Of a DNA stretch of 5,742 bases, positions 1-5,567 are shown in pieces. The notes under the pieces were generated by a model. It made no database searches. It was not told the origin of the DNA and was given only the letters and a program-made list of their open reading frames with translations. How positions within the stretch are numbered: position 1 is the stretch's first letter; every line of letters begins with the position of its first letter. The stretch lies in the NCBI GenBank assembly GCA_964535125.1, contig CAZHSN010000211.1, positions 1 to 5,742 of the forward strand, in the 5' to 3' direction. A program made the position numbers and the translations under genes. Source of the DNA: CAZHSN01 sp964535125 (GTDB lineage Bacteria > Armatimonadota > HRBIN16).

Positions 1-129
1 GGCGGTCATGAGCTGGCCCGACTGGCAGTAGCCGCACTGAGGCACCTGCTCCTTCACCCAGGCCGCTTGCAGCGCATGGCCGGTGGGAGCGGTCATGAGC
101 CGTTCCACGGTGGTCACGTGGCGGCCGGC
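1..129 (-). CDS. Fragment of a (2Fe-2S)-binding subunit of a molybdenum hydroxylase (IorA/CoxS-like), 5' truncated and running off the window
   Basis: Read on the minus strand, codons from about 129 down to 1 give a stretch containing AGRHVTTVERLM, then HALQAAWVKEQ, then VPQCGYCQSGQLMTA. This matches the linker and start of the C-terminal [2Fe-2S] domain of isoquinoline 1-oxidoreductase alpha-type subunits. CGYC (codons at 34-36 and 25-27) supplies two cluster ligands, and CQSG is typical of the IorA branch rather than the CoxS branch. Such subunits pass electrons from a molybdopterin-containing large subunit during aldehyde or N-heterocycle oxidation. The family carries a plant-ferredoxin-type cluster (CxxxxCGxC) before this point. 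That part is absent: the frame loses family resemblance above about 129 and meets a stop at 211-213. The distal part, with the CRC-type ligands, lies beyond base 1. The gene is therefore cut at its 5' side within the window, at the spot where the plus-strand glycosidase also begins abruptly. The family call is firm; whether the gene is truly broken or the join is artificial is open. Confidence 0.82.
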
Positions 130-1591
130 CACGTTGGCGCTGCTCTCCCGTTTCGTGCAAAGCGGCGGCCGGGTGCTGGTAGCTGGGCCGGATCCATGCG
201 AACTGGACGGTCAGCCGGCGGAAGCCGAATGGCAAGCGCTGCTGCAGCAACCGGCTGTGGTGCATGTGCCGGCCGCGGCCGAAACCATCCGCAGAGCCGT
301 CGAGCGCTTATGCCCGCAGGACTTCCGACTGCGCGACCCGGACGGCCGACCGCTGAGTCGGGTCTACCTGCACCATCGTCTCGATGGCGATCAGCACATT
401 CTCTTCATCGTAAACAACGACCCCGACTCACCCCGTGACGCCGTGCTGGATGTTCACGGGTGGTCCGGCCCGGCCTTGCAGTGGGATCCAGTTAGTGGAA
501 CGGTTCGGGCGATGCCGGAGCAGCCGTGCGGACCGGGCCGGAGGTTCCTATTCCGTCTCGATCCGGCGGGATCTCTGCTGCTGACGGTGGGCGGTAAGAT
601 GCCCGCAGCGCTGGGCGAACAGCCGTCGAATCCACCCGCCACTGCGCGGGTACACACGCTAGATGGACCGTTCGACTTCCAGCGGATGCAGCCCAACGTG
701 CTGGTGATCGACCGCATGGCCGTGTCACTGGATGGCGGTGACCGTTTCGAACCGGAGGATCTGGACTATCGGGTGCGGCGCCGGCTTGCTGCGCACTTCG
801 GCACGACCCCGGCGTTGCAATGGCAGCCGTGGGTCAGCCTCCGTAAGGGGCTGTTCGACGGTAAAGGCGGCGATATCGTGCTGCGCTACCGGTTCCAGAG
901 CCTCATCGAGGCGCCTGACTGTCGTCTGGTGATCGAGAACCTGCATAAAGGCCGCGTCACGGTGAACGGCCAACCGGTGCCGATGGATAACCTGGGCTGG
1001 TTCTGGGACCAGGACTTTCAGACGGTTCCCATCGGTGAGTGGGTGCGGTCAGGCTGCAACACCGTGGACTTCCAGGTGCGTTATGACTTCCTGACAGAAG
1101 TGGAGCCGGCGTACCTGATCGGCGACTTCGGTGTGTCGCTGTCTCCGGATGGTCGACGCGGCCTGCTGGTGGAGGAGCCGAAGCGGCTGGCCAGCGGCAG
1201 CTGGCTGCATCAAGGCTATCCCTTCTACAGCGGCCGCATGCGTTACCAAACGGTGTTTGAGTGCCGTCAAGGGCGGTCGATCTGGCTGCGGCTCAGCGAC
1301 GTTTCGGCCACGCTGGTCAAGCTGACATGCAACGGCAGCCAGGTGCAGCCGCTGCTGTGGCGTCCCTGGCTGGTCGACCTCAGCCCGTACGTGATCACCG
1401 GCCCCAATGAACTGCAGATCGAAGTGGTATCCTCACTGCAGAACAGCTGGGGACCGCTGCACGAACTGCAAGGTGATGACAACCTGTGGTGCGGACCGAA
1501 TGCGTTCGATCAGGAATCGATCCTGCAGGAACGCTTCAGCCTGTTCGATTATGGCCTGTATGGAGCGGAGTTGATCTATGGAGATGACTGA
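83..1591 (+). CDS. C-terminal half of a GH106/GH2-like glycoside hydrolase, 5' truncated
   Basis: The frame opens after stops at 29-31 and 38-40; the first possible start is GTG at 83 (502 residues). Residues 1 to about 10 are antisense to the iron-sulfur gene, so this start is probably not native. Homology-like sequence begins near VTWRPATLALLSRF (from base 113), which reads as the interior of a much larger enzyme. Residues 18-36 (LSRFVQSGGRVLVAGP) resemble the end of an amidotransferase-like domain. Residues 96-136 (LHHR, FIVNN, WDP) look like a beta-sandwich. Residues 205-355 form another beta-rich domain. Residues 370-490 resemble a galactose-binding-like GH2 N-terminal-type jelly roll, with HQGYPFYSGR at 376-385, NSWGPLH at 454-460 and WCGPNAF at 469-475. 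The catalytic barrel expected upstream is missing, so the substrate cannot be assigned; alpha-L-rhamnosidase-like or related activity on plant polysaccharide is an inference from family resemblance. Its stop overlaps proA by 14 bases. No signal peptide can be judged because the N-terminus is absent. Confidence 0.8.
   Translation: MGAVMSRSTVVTWRPATLALLSRFVQSGGRVLVAGPDPCELDGQPAEAEWQALLQQPAVVHVPAAAETIRRAVERLCPQDFRLRDPDGRPLSRVYLHHRLDGDQHILFIVNNDPDSPRDAVLDVHGWSGPALQWDPVSGTVRAMPEQPCGPGRRFLFRLDPAGSLLLTVGGKMPAALGEQPSNPPATARVHTLDGPFDFQRMQPNVLVIDRMAVSLDGGDRFEPEDLDYRVRRRLAAHFGTTPALQWQPWVSLRKGLFDGKGGDIVLRYRFQSLIEAPDCRLVIENLHKGRVTVNGQPVPMDNLGWFWDQDFQTVPIGEWVRSGCNTVDFQVRYDFLTEVEPAYLIGDFGVSLSPDGRRGLLVEEPKRLASGSWLHQGYPFYSGRMRYQTVFECRQGRSIWLRLSDVSATLVKLTCNGSQVQPLLWRPWLVDLSPYVITGPNELQIEVVSSLQNSWGPLHELQGDDNLWCGPNAFDQESILQERFSLFDYGLYGAELIYGDD
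107..132. other. Breakpoint joining two 5'-truncated, divergently oriented genes
   Basis: Left of this interval the minus strand encodes an iron-sulfur subunit; right of it the plus strand encodes a glycosidase interior. Both lose their upstream parts here. The site is rich in short symmetric sequence: CACGTG at 115-120, GGCCGGCC at 123-130, and arms GTGGC (118-122) and GCCAC (128-132) around five bases. Both proteins read plausibly through part of the interval (VTWRPAT on plus, AGRHVTT on minus), as expected if the join used shared bases. It may be a real rearrangement or an assembly or amplification chimera. Confidence 0.65.
1562..1570 (+). promoter_or_regulatory. Ribosome binding site of proA, inside the glycosidase gene
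   Basis: GGAGCGGAG offers two GGAG-like cores; the nearer one ends 7 bases before the ATG at 1578. It sits within the last codons of the glycosidase, and favours the start at 1578 over the in-frame ATG at 1584, which would be 13 bases away. Confidence 0.6.
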
Positions 1592-2861
1592 CAGCCGCCA
1601 AGTGGACCAGCCACACGGCGATCTTATGCGGGACATGGCCCGGCGGGCGCGTGCCGCGGGGCGGCAACTGGCTAGCCTGTCCGGCGCGGCGCGGCAGGCG
1701 ATCCTGAAGGCGATGGGCGCAGCGCTCGATGCCCATCGGGATGCCATTCTGCAAGCCAACGCTGCCGATGTGCAGGACGCACGCGCAGCCGGTCTGGCGG
1801 AACCGCTGCTCAAACGGCTGCAGATATCCGACAAAATCTTCGCATATGTGCGCGACCGAATGGCGAAGGTGGCCGCTCTGCCCGATCCGCTGGGTGTGGT
1901 GACCCGCGGCCATACACGCCCAAACGGATTGCGCGTCGAGCGAGTCAGCGTACCCCTGGGCGTGATCGGCATCATTTACGAGTCCCGCCCGAATGTCACA
2001 CCCGATGCAATCTCCGTCTGCGTCAAAAGCGGGAATGCGCTGCTGCTCAGAGGCGGCAGCGAAGCGCTGAGGACCAACATCGCGATAACGGATGCACTGG
2101 TGGAGGCCGGTATTGCCGCCGGCCTGCCCGAGGATGCCGTGCAGATCGTGCGTTCTTCGGATCGCGCCTTGGTGGGGGCGATGCTGCGGCAGGAAGGGTT
2201 GATCGATGTGATCATCCCTCGCGGCGGGAAAACACTCATCCGCCGGATTGCCGACGAAAGCCGTATTCCGGTGATCAAGCATTACGATGGGGTCTGTCAT
2301 CTCTATCTGGCGGCCGACGCCGATCGAGACATGGCGGTGGCGCTTACGGTGAACTCCAAGTGTGAGCGGGTAGAGGTGTGCAATGCGCTGGAGACTCTGC
2401 TGGTCGATGCCGAATGCGTCGGCCGGCTGCTGCCCGCGGTGGCCGATGCATTGCGCGTCAGCGGGGTGACGTTGCGCGGCTGTGAACGAGCCCGGGCGAT
2501 GACACCAATGGATCCCGCCGACGAATCCGATTGGTATGCAGAGTATTTGGCCCCCATCCTGGCGATCCGCGTGGTCGATGGGATCGACGCTGCGATTGCA
2601 CATATCGAGCGGTACGGCTCTGGCCACACCGACGGCATTGTCACCGGCTCGCTGGAGCTGGCCCGTCATTTCACCGCCCGTGTTGACAGCGCATCCGTGC
2701 TGGTGAACGCCTCCACGCGTCTGTCCGGCGGAGGCGACTACGGAATGGGAGCCGTTGTGGGCATCAGTACCGATCGGCTGCATGCCCGTGGGCCAGTAGG
2801 GCCGGAAGAGCTGACCACCACCAAATGGGTGGTATACGGCAGCGGGCATCTGCGGCGCTGA
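1578..2861 (+). CDS. proA: Gamma-glutamyl phosphate reductase (glutamate-5-semialdehyde dehydrogenase)
   Basis: This cytosolic enzyme reduces L-glutamyl 5-phosphate with NADPH to glutamate 5-semialdehyde, the second step of proline synthesis after ProB. The 427 residues fit the family's usual 415-430. Visible hallmarks are the YESRPNVT cofactor-domain motif (134-141), LLLRGGSEA (155-163), IIPRGGKTLI (212-221), HYDGVCHLY (235-243), the catalytic cysteine in EVCNALETLL (Cys268), EYLAPILAI and YGSGHTD in the C-terminal half, and the closing STDRLHARGPVG and TTTKWVVYG blocks. The start at 1578 has a good ribosome binding site and overlaps the glycosidase stop by 14 bases, suggesting co-transcription with whatever lies upstream. 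No proB is present here. Oddities: the segment before the catalytic cysteine reads NSKCERVEVC, where NAKTQRPxxC-like sequence is common, adding a second cysteine (Cys262). GAVVGIST also has valine where glutamate is usual (GAE). All core motifs are otherwise intact, so it should be functional. Confidence 0.97.
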   Translation: MEMTDSRQVDQPHGDLMRDMARRARAAGRQLASLSGAARQAILKAMGAALDAHRDAILQANAADVQDARAAGLAEPLLKRLQISDKIFAYVRDRMAKVAALPDPLGVVTRGHTRPNGLRVERVSVPLGVIGIIYESRPNVTPDAISVCVKSGNALLLRGGSEALRTNIAITDALVEAGIAAGLPEDAVQIVRSSDRALVGAMLRQEGLIDVIIPRGGKTLIRRIADESRIPVIKHYDGVCHLYLAADADRDMAVALTVNSKCERVEVCNALETLLVDAECVGRLLPAVADALRVSGVTLRGCERARAMTPMDPADESDWYAEYLAPILAIRVVDGIDAAIAHIERYGSGHTDGIVTGSLELARHFTARVDSASVLVNASTRLSGGGDYGMGAVVGISTDRLHARGPVGPEELTTTKWVVYGSGHLRR

Positions 2862-2888
2862 TACGGTAAACACTCCGGTTCACTCGGT

Positions 2889-2920
2889 GGAGGCCGCCGC
2901 GTATTCACGCCGCGGCCTCC
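2889..2920. terminator. GC-rich hairpin after proA, terminator-like but without a T tract
   Basis: Arms GGAGGCCGC (2889-2897) and GCGGCCTCC (2912-2920) pair over 9 bp. After one C-C mismatch, GCG pairs with CGC (2899-2901 with 2908-2910), leaving a six-base TATTCA loop. It starts 27 bases after the proA stop, the expected place for a terminator. Neither strand shows a run of T after it (the plus strand continues GGATGTCG), so classical Rho-independent termination is uncertain. It could instead be a 3'-end stabilising structure or a processing site. Confidence 0.5.
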
Positions 2921-2928
2921 GGATGTCG

Positions 2929-2934
2929 TATACT
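2929..2934 (+). promoter_or_regulatory. Possible -10 element (TATACT) for rny-ymdB
   Basis: TATACT differs from the sigma-70-type TATAAT at one base and sits in the most AT-rich stretch of the intergenic region, 78 bases before the rny ATG. The best -35 candidate is TTCACG at 2904-2909 (4 of 6 matches to TTGACA), but its 19-base spacing is long and it overlaps the hairpin loop. It is reported as a candidate only. A promoter somewhere between proA and rny is likely given the 151-base gap and the intervening hairpin. Confidence 0.28.
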
Positions 2935-2971
2935 CGAATTACATCAACCGTGTTTCTTCCCTGCCTTTGCT

Positions 2972-3006
2972 TCGTCTCGTAGCCAGTAGTTGGGGAAACG
3001 AGGTGA
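2972..3006 (+). promoter_or_regulatory. Leader hairpin that can occlude the rny Shine-Dalgarno sequence
   Basis: TCGTCTCG-T (2972-2980) can pair with ACGAGGTGA (2998-3006) over 9 continuous pairs, two of them G-U, around a 17-base loop. The 3' arm contains the whole Shine-Dalgarno sequence. A competing pairing, GTTTC (2952-2956) with GAAAC (2995-2999) plus CCC (2959-2961) with GGG (2992-2994), uses some of the same bases and would leave the Shine-Dalgarno sequence free. Whether either fold forms in the cell is unknown. Confidence 0.3.
3001..3006 (+). promoter_or_regulatory. Ribosome binding site of rny
   Basis: AGGTGA lies six bases before ATG 3013. The TGA at 3004-3006 is an in-frame stop inside the site, so translation of RNase Y cannot begin upstream and 3013 is the first possible start. 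Confidence 0.8.
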
Positions 3007-3012
3007 CGCAGG

Positions 3013-4659
3013 ATGTGGATAATCGACCTGATCATCGGGTTGGCGGCCGCGGGGTTGGCATTTGCCGTGCTCTGGTTCCGCCGCATAGCGCCCGAACTGA
3101 ACTCGCTAAAAGTGGCGCAGGCCGAGTTGGCGGAACAGACGCAGCGCTGGGCCGCTGAACGACAGCAAGCGCAACAGGAGATAGAACAGACGCAGGCGCG
3201 TCTGGCCGCAAACGAGGCCGATGTGCAGCGTCAGCGTCAACAGGCAGCCGAGCAGGCGGAGCGTCTGTTGAAAGAGGCGGAACTGGAGGCCAAGGAGAAC
3301 GCCTTCCGGATCCGCGCCGAAGCCGAACGGGATAACCGCGACAAGCGGATCGAACTGCAGAGGCTGGAGCGAAGGCTGACACAAAAGGAAGAGACACTGG
3401 AACGGCGGCTGGATAGCGCGGAGCAGCTGAAGCGCACGCTGGAGACGCAGCGCGAAGCCGCAGACCGATTGGTGGCCGAACGGAATGCATTGACCGAAGC
3501 GGCCAGGCAGGAGTTGCAGCGGGTGGCGGGCCTCAGTCAGGATGAGGCGCGGCAGCTTTTCTTGCGTCAGGTGGAAGAAGAGTCGCGCCATGAGGCGTCC
3601 CAACTGATCCGCACCATCGAAGAAGAGGCGCGGCAGGAAGGGGAGCGTCGAGCGCGCAGCATCATCATCGATGCAATCCAGCGTTGCGCGGTCGATCAGG
3701 TCACGGAAACCACCGTGTCTGTGGTGCCCCTCCCCGGCGACGACATGAAGGGCCGCATCATAGGCCGGGAAGGCCGTAATATTCGGGCGTTTGAGGTCAC
3801 CACAGGCGTCGATCTGGTCATTGACGACACACCCGAGGCGGTGGTGCTGAGTTGCTTCGACCCCATCCGGCGGGAAGTCGCACGCCTGGCGCTCAGCGCG
3901 CTGATCGCCGATGGGCGGATTCATCCGGCGCGCATCGAAGAAGCGGTGGAAAAGGCGCGCGAGGAAGTGGACAAGACGATTTGGGAGGCCGGCGAAACCG
4001 CCATTCTGGATACCGGGATTACAGGACTCGCCCCCGAATTGATCAAGCTGCTGGGCAAGCTGCGGTACCGAACCAGTTTTGGACAGAACATGCTGGCGCA
4101 CAGTGTGGAGGTCAGCCTGCTGGCAGGCATGCTGGCATCTGAACTGAATGTAAATGTCGCGCTGGCCAAGCGCGCCGGGCTGCTGCATGACATCGGCAAG
4201 GCGCTGGACCACGAAGAGGACGCGCCGCACGCGGTGCTGACCATGGATGTGCTGCGCCGGTACGGTGAACCGGAGGATGTGGTGGTCGCCGCCGGCGCCC
4301 ATCACCGTGACATCGATCCATCCAACTCGCCCGCGGTGATGGAGGCGTTGCTGGTCATGGTAGCCGACTCGCTGTCGGCCGCCCGTCCCGGCGCACGCCG
4401 CGAGATGCTGGAGACCTACGTCAAGCGGTTGAAGCATCTGGAGCGCATCGGTGAGTCGTTCGCCGGTGTCGAGTCCACCTTCGCAGTGCAGGCCGGGCGC
4501 GAGGTGCGGCTGATTGTGCGTCCCGATCAGGTGGACGATCTGGGGGCCCAGAAACTGGCGCGCGACATCGCGAAGCGCATAGAGGACGAGATGGAATACC
4601 CGGGGCAGATCCGTGTCACTGTAGTGCGGGAGACGCGTGCGGTGGAGTACGCGCGTTGA
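3013..4659 (+). CDS. rny: Ribonuclease Y, membrane-anchored endoribonuclease
   Basis: RNase Y starts mRNA decay by endonucleolytic cleavage and is held at the inner face of the cytoplasmic membrane. The 548 residues are slightly longer than the roughly 520 of the Bacillus subtilis enzyme. Domain order is canonical. There is one N-terminal membrane segment (about 3-21, IIDLIIGLAAAGLAFAVL). A long charged coiled coil rich in Glu, Gln, Arg and Ala covers about 27-215. A KH RNA-binding domain has the GRIIGREGRNIR loop at 247-258. An HD phosphohydrolase domain has His363, the His392-Asp393 doublet (LLHDIGKALDHE), His430-His431 and Asp452 (VADSLSAARPGARRE), all expected metal-site residues. The C-terminus carries the family ending (PGQIRVTVVRETRAVEYA). 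The start is fixed by an in-frame stop at 3004-3006 and a good ribosome binding site. The coiled coil is unusually rich in Gln and Arg, with repeated RQQAQQ- and RQRQQ-like stretches, which probably accounts for the extra length. All catalytic residues are present. It overlaps ymdB by one base. Confidence 0.98.
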   Translation: MWIIDLIIGLAAAGLAFAVLWFRRIAPELNSLKVAQAELAEQTQRWAAERQQAQQEIEQTQARLAANEADVQRQRQQAAEQAERLLKEAELEAKENAFRIRAEAERDNRDKRIELQRLERRLTQKEETLERRLDSAEQLKRTLETQREAADRLVAERNALTEAARQELQRVAGLSQDEARQLFLRQVEEESRHEASQLIRTIEEEARQEGERRARSIIIDAIQRCAVDQVTETTVSVVPLPGDDMKGRIIGREGRNIRAFEVTTGVDLVIDDTPEAVVLSCFDPIRREVARLALSALIADGRIHPARIEEAVEKAREEVDKTIWEAGETAILDTGITGLAPELIKLLGKLRYRTSFGQNMLAHSVEVSLLAGMLASELNVNVALAKRAGLLHDIGKALDHEEDAPHAVLTMDVLRRYGEPEDVVVAAGAHHRDIDPSNSPAVMEALLVMVADSLSAARPGARREMLETYVKRLKHLERIGESFAGVESTFAVQAGREVRLIVRPDQVDDLGAQKLARDIAKRIEDEMEYPGQIRVTVVRETRAVEYAR

Positions 4660-5495
4660 TGGACCGGCTGCGCGTTCTGTTCCTGGGCGACATCGTGGGC
4701 AAGCCCGGACGCCAGGCGGTGGCTCAGTGCCTGCCCGCACTCACGCAGCGGTACCATACCGACGTGATCATCGCCAACGCCGAGAACGCTTCGGGTGGGC
4801 TGGGGATCGCCCCGGAAACCGCCTGCGAACTGCTGGACAGCGGGATCGATGTGCTGACGCTGGGTAACCACGTGTGGAAGGACCGGCGGATCTATGATCT
4901 GCTGAACGCCAACCCGCGTGTGCTGCGCCCGGCGAACTATCCGGCCGGTTGTCCCGGCGCGGGCTGGGGCCTGTTCGAGAAGAACGGCGTACTGTATGGC
5001 GTGGCCAACCTCAGCGGGCGTGTCTTTATGGATGCGCTGGACGATCCGTTTCCGGCGGCGGACACCCTGTTGGAGCGGTTACGCGAGCGGACGCCGGTGG
5101 TGATGATCGACATGCACGCGGAGGCCACCAGTGAAAAACGTGCACTGGCGATCGCCGTGGACGGACGATGTTCCGCGGTGTTGGGCACCCATACACATGT
5201 ACAGACCGCCGACGCCCGTATATCGGCCGCTGGAACCGCGTTTGTATCTGATGTGGGAATGTGCGGTCCGGTGGAGTCCGTGCTGGGCATGAAGCCCGAG
5301 GCGATTCTCCATCGGTTTCGCACCGCCATGCCTGCGCGGTTCGAACTGGCGGACGGACCGGCGTTTGTCAGCGGCGCGGCGCTGGAGATCGATACGGAGA
5401 CCGGACGCTGCCAGACCATGGAGAGCTTCCAGGCCTGTCCGCAGGACGGCGCGGTGACCTTACGGGCGGTGATCCAGGCGTACACAGCCGCTTGA
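4659..5495 (+). CDS. ymdB: YmdB-family metallophosphoesterase (TIGR00282 type)
   Basis: YmdB proteins are cytosolic calcineurin-like phosphoesterases with a dinuclear metal centre. In Bacillus subtilis YmdB hydrolyses 2',3'-cyclic nucleotides, has phosphodiesterase activity on cyclic AMP, and affects biofilm and motility decisions; the gene sits next to rny there and in many other bacteria. From ATG 4659 the protein has 278 residues, a little longer than the usual 260 or so. The metal ligands are all visible: Asp11 (FLGDIVGKPGR), Glu42-Asn43 (NAENASGG), Asn70 with His71 (TLGNHVW), His153 (DMHAEATSEK), and His178 and His180 (GTHTHVQTAD). Later family blocks include SDVGMCGP and SVLGMKPE. The rny stop and this ATG share an A (TGATG), implying translational coupling. 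A TTG at 4656 is a possible alternative, one codon longer; a GGAG at 4644-4647 is 8 bases from TTG and 11 from ATG, so spacing alone does not decide, but ATG and the overlap favour 4659. A likely shared function with RNase Y in RNA turnover is inference from context. Confidence 0.96.
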   Translation: MDRLRVLFLGDIVGKPGRQAVAQCLPALTQRYHTDVIIANAENASGGLGIAPETACELLDSGIDVLTLGNHVWKDRRIYDLLNANPRVLRPANYPAGCPGAGWGLFEKNGVLYGVANLSGRVFMDALDDPFPAADTLLERLRERTPVVMIDMHAEATSEKRALAIAVDGRCSAVLGTHTHVQTADARISAAGTAFVSDVGMCGPVESVLGMKPEAILHRFRTAMPARFELADGPAFVSGAALEIDTETGRCQTMESFQACPQDGAVTLRAVIQAYTAA

Positions 5496-5504
5496 ACGGA
5501 GTTG

Positions 5505-5546
5505 CCGCACGCCCGGCAGCCGCGTAGGCGGCCTCCGGGCGTGCGG
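5505..5546. terminator. Strong hairpin terminator between convergent genes, probably bidirectional
   Basis: CCGCACGCCCGG (5505-5516) pairs perfectly over 12 bp with CCGGGCGTGCGG (5535-5546). Inside, GCCGC (5519-5523) pairs with GCGGC (5528-5532) around a GTAG loop, so the structure is one long, slightly bulged stem. It begins 9 bases after the ymdB stop and lies 21 bases past the stop of the converging minus-strand gene. The plus strand then has only a weak T-rich stretch (TTCATT) and the minus strand none. The position strongly suggests transcription termination for both genes, though not of the textbook T-tract type. Confidence 0.68.
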
Positions 5547-5567
5547 TTCATTGGGTGTTGGAGTCCC

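Noticed and set aside
67..438. Plus-strand frame of 123 residues across the join
   Set aside because: It lies over the iron-sulfur fragment and the glycosidase, is dominated by Gly, Ala, Arg and Pro, and has no homology-like content.
1536..2873. Minus-strand open frame of 445 residues opposite proA
   Set aside because: It is antisense to an intact ProA with all motifs and contains no recognisable family; a GC-bias shadow.
3150..3500. Repetitive Gln/Glu/Arg-rich coding stretch considered as a DNA repeat
   Set aside because: The repetition is at the protein level, typical of the RNase Y coiled coil; the bases do not form a clean direct repeat.
3106..4740. Minus-strand open frame of 544 residues opposite rny
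   Set aside because: It mirrors a fully recognised RNase Y gene; its composition (many His, Arg, Gln, Leu, with Cys scattered) is that of an antisense shadow in GC-rich DNA and it shows no domain.
4937..5551. Minus-strand frame of 204 residues opposite ymdB
   Set aside because: It is antisense to intact YmdB and runs into the terminator hairpin; no ribosome binding site or motif supports it.
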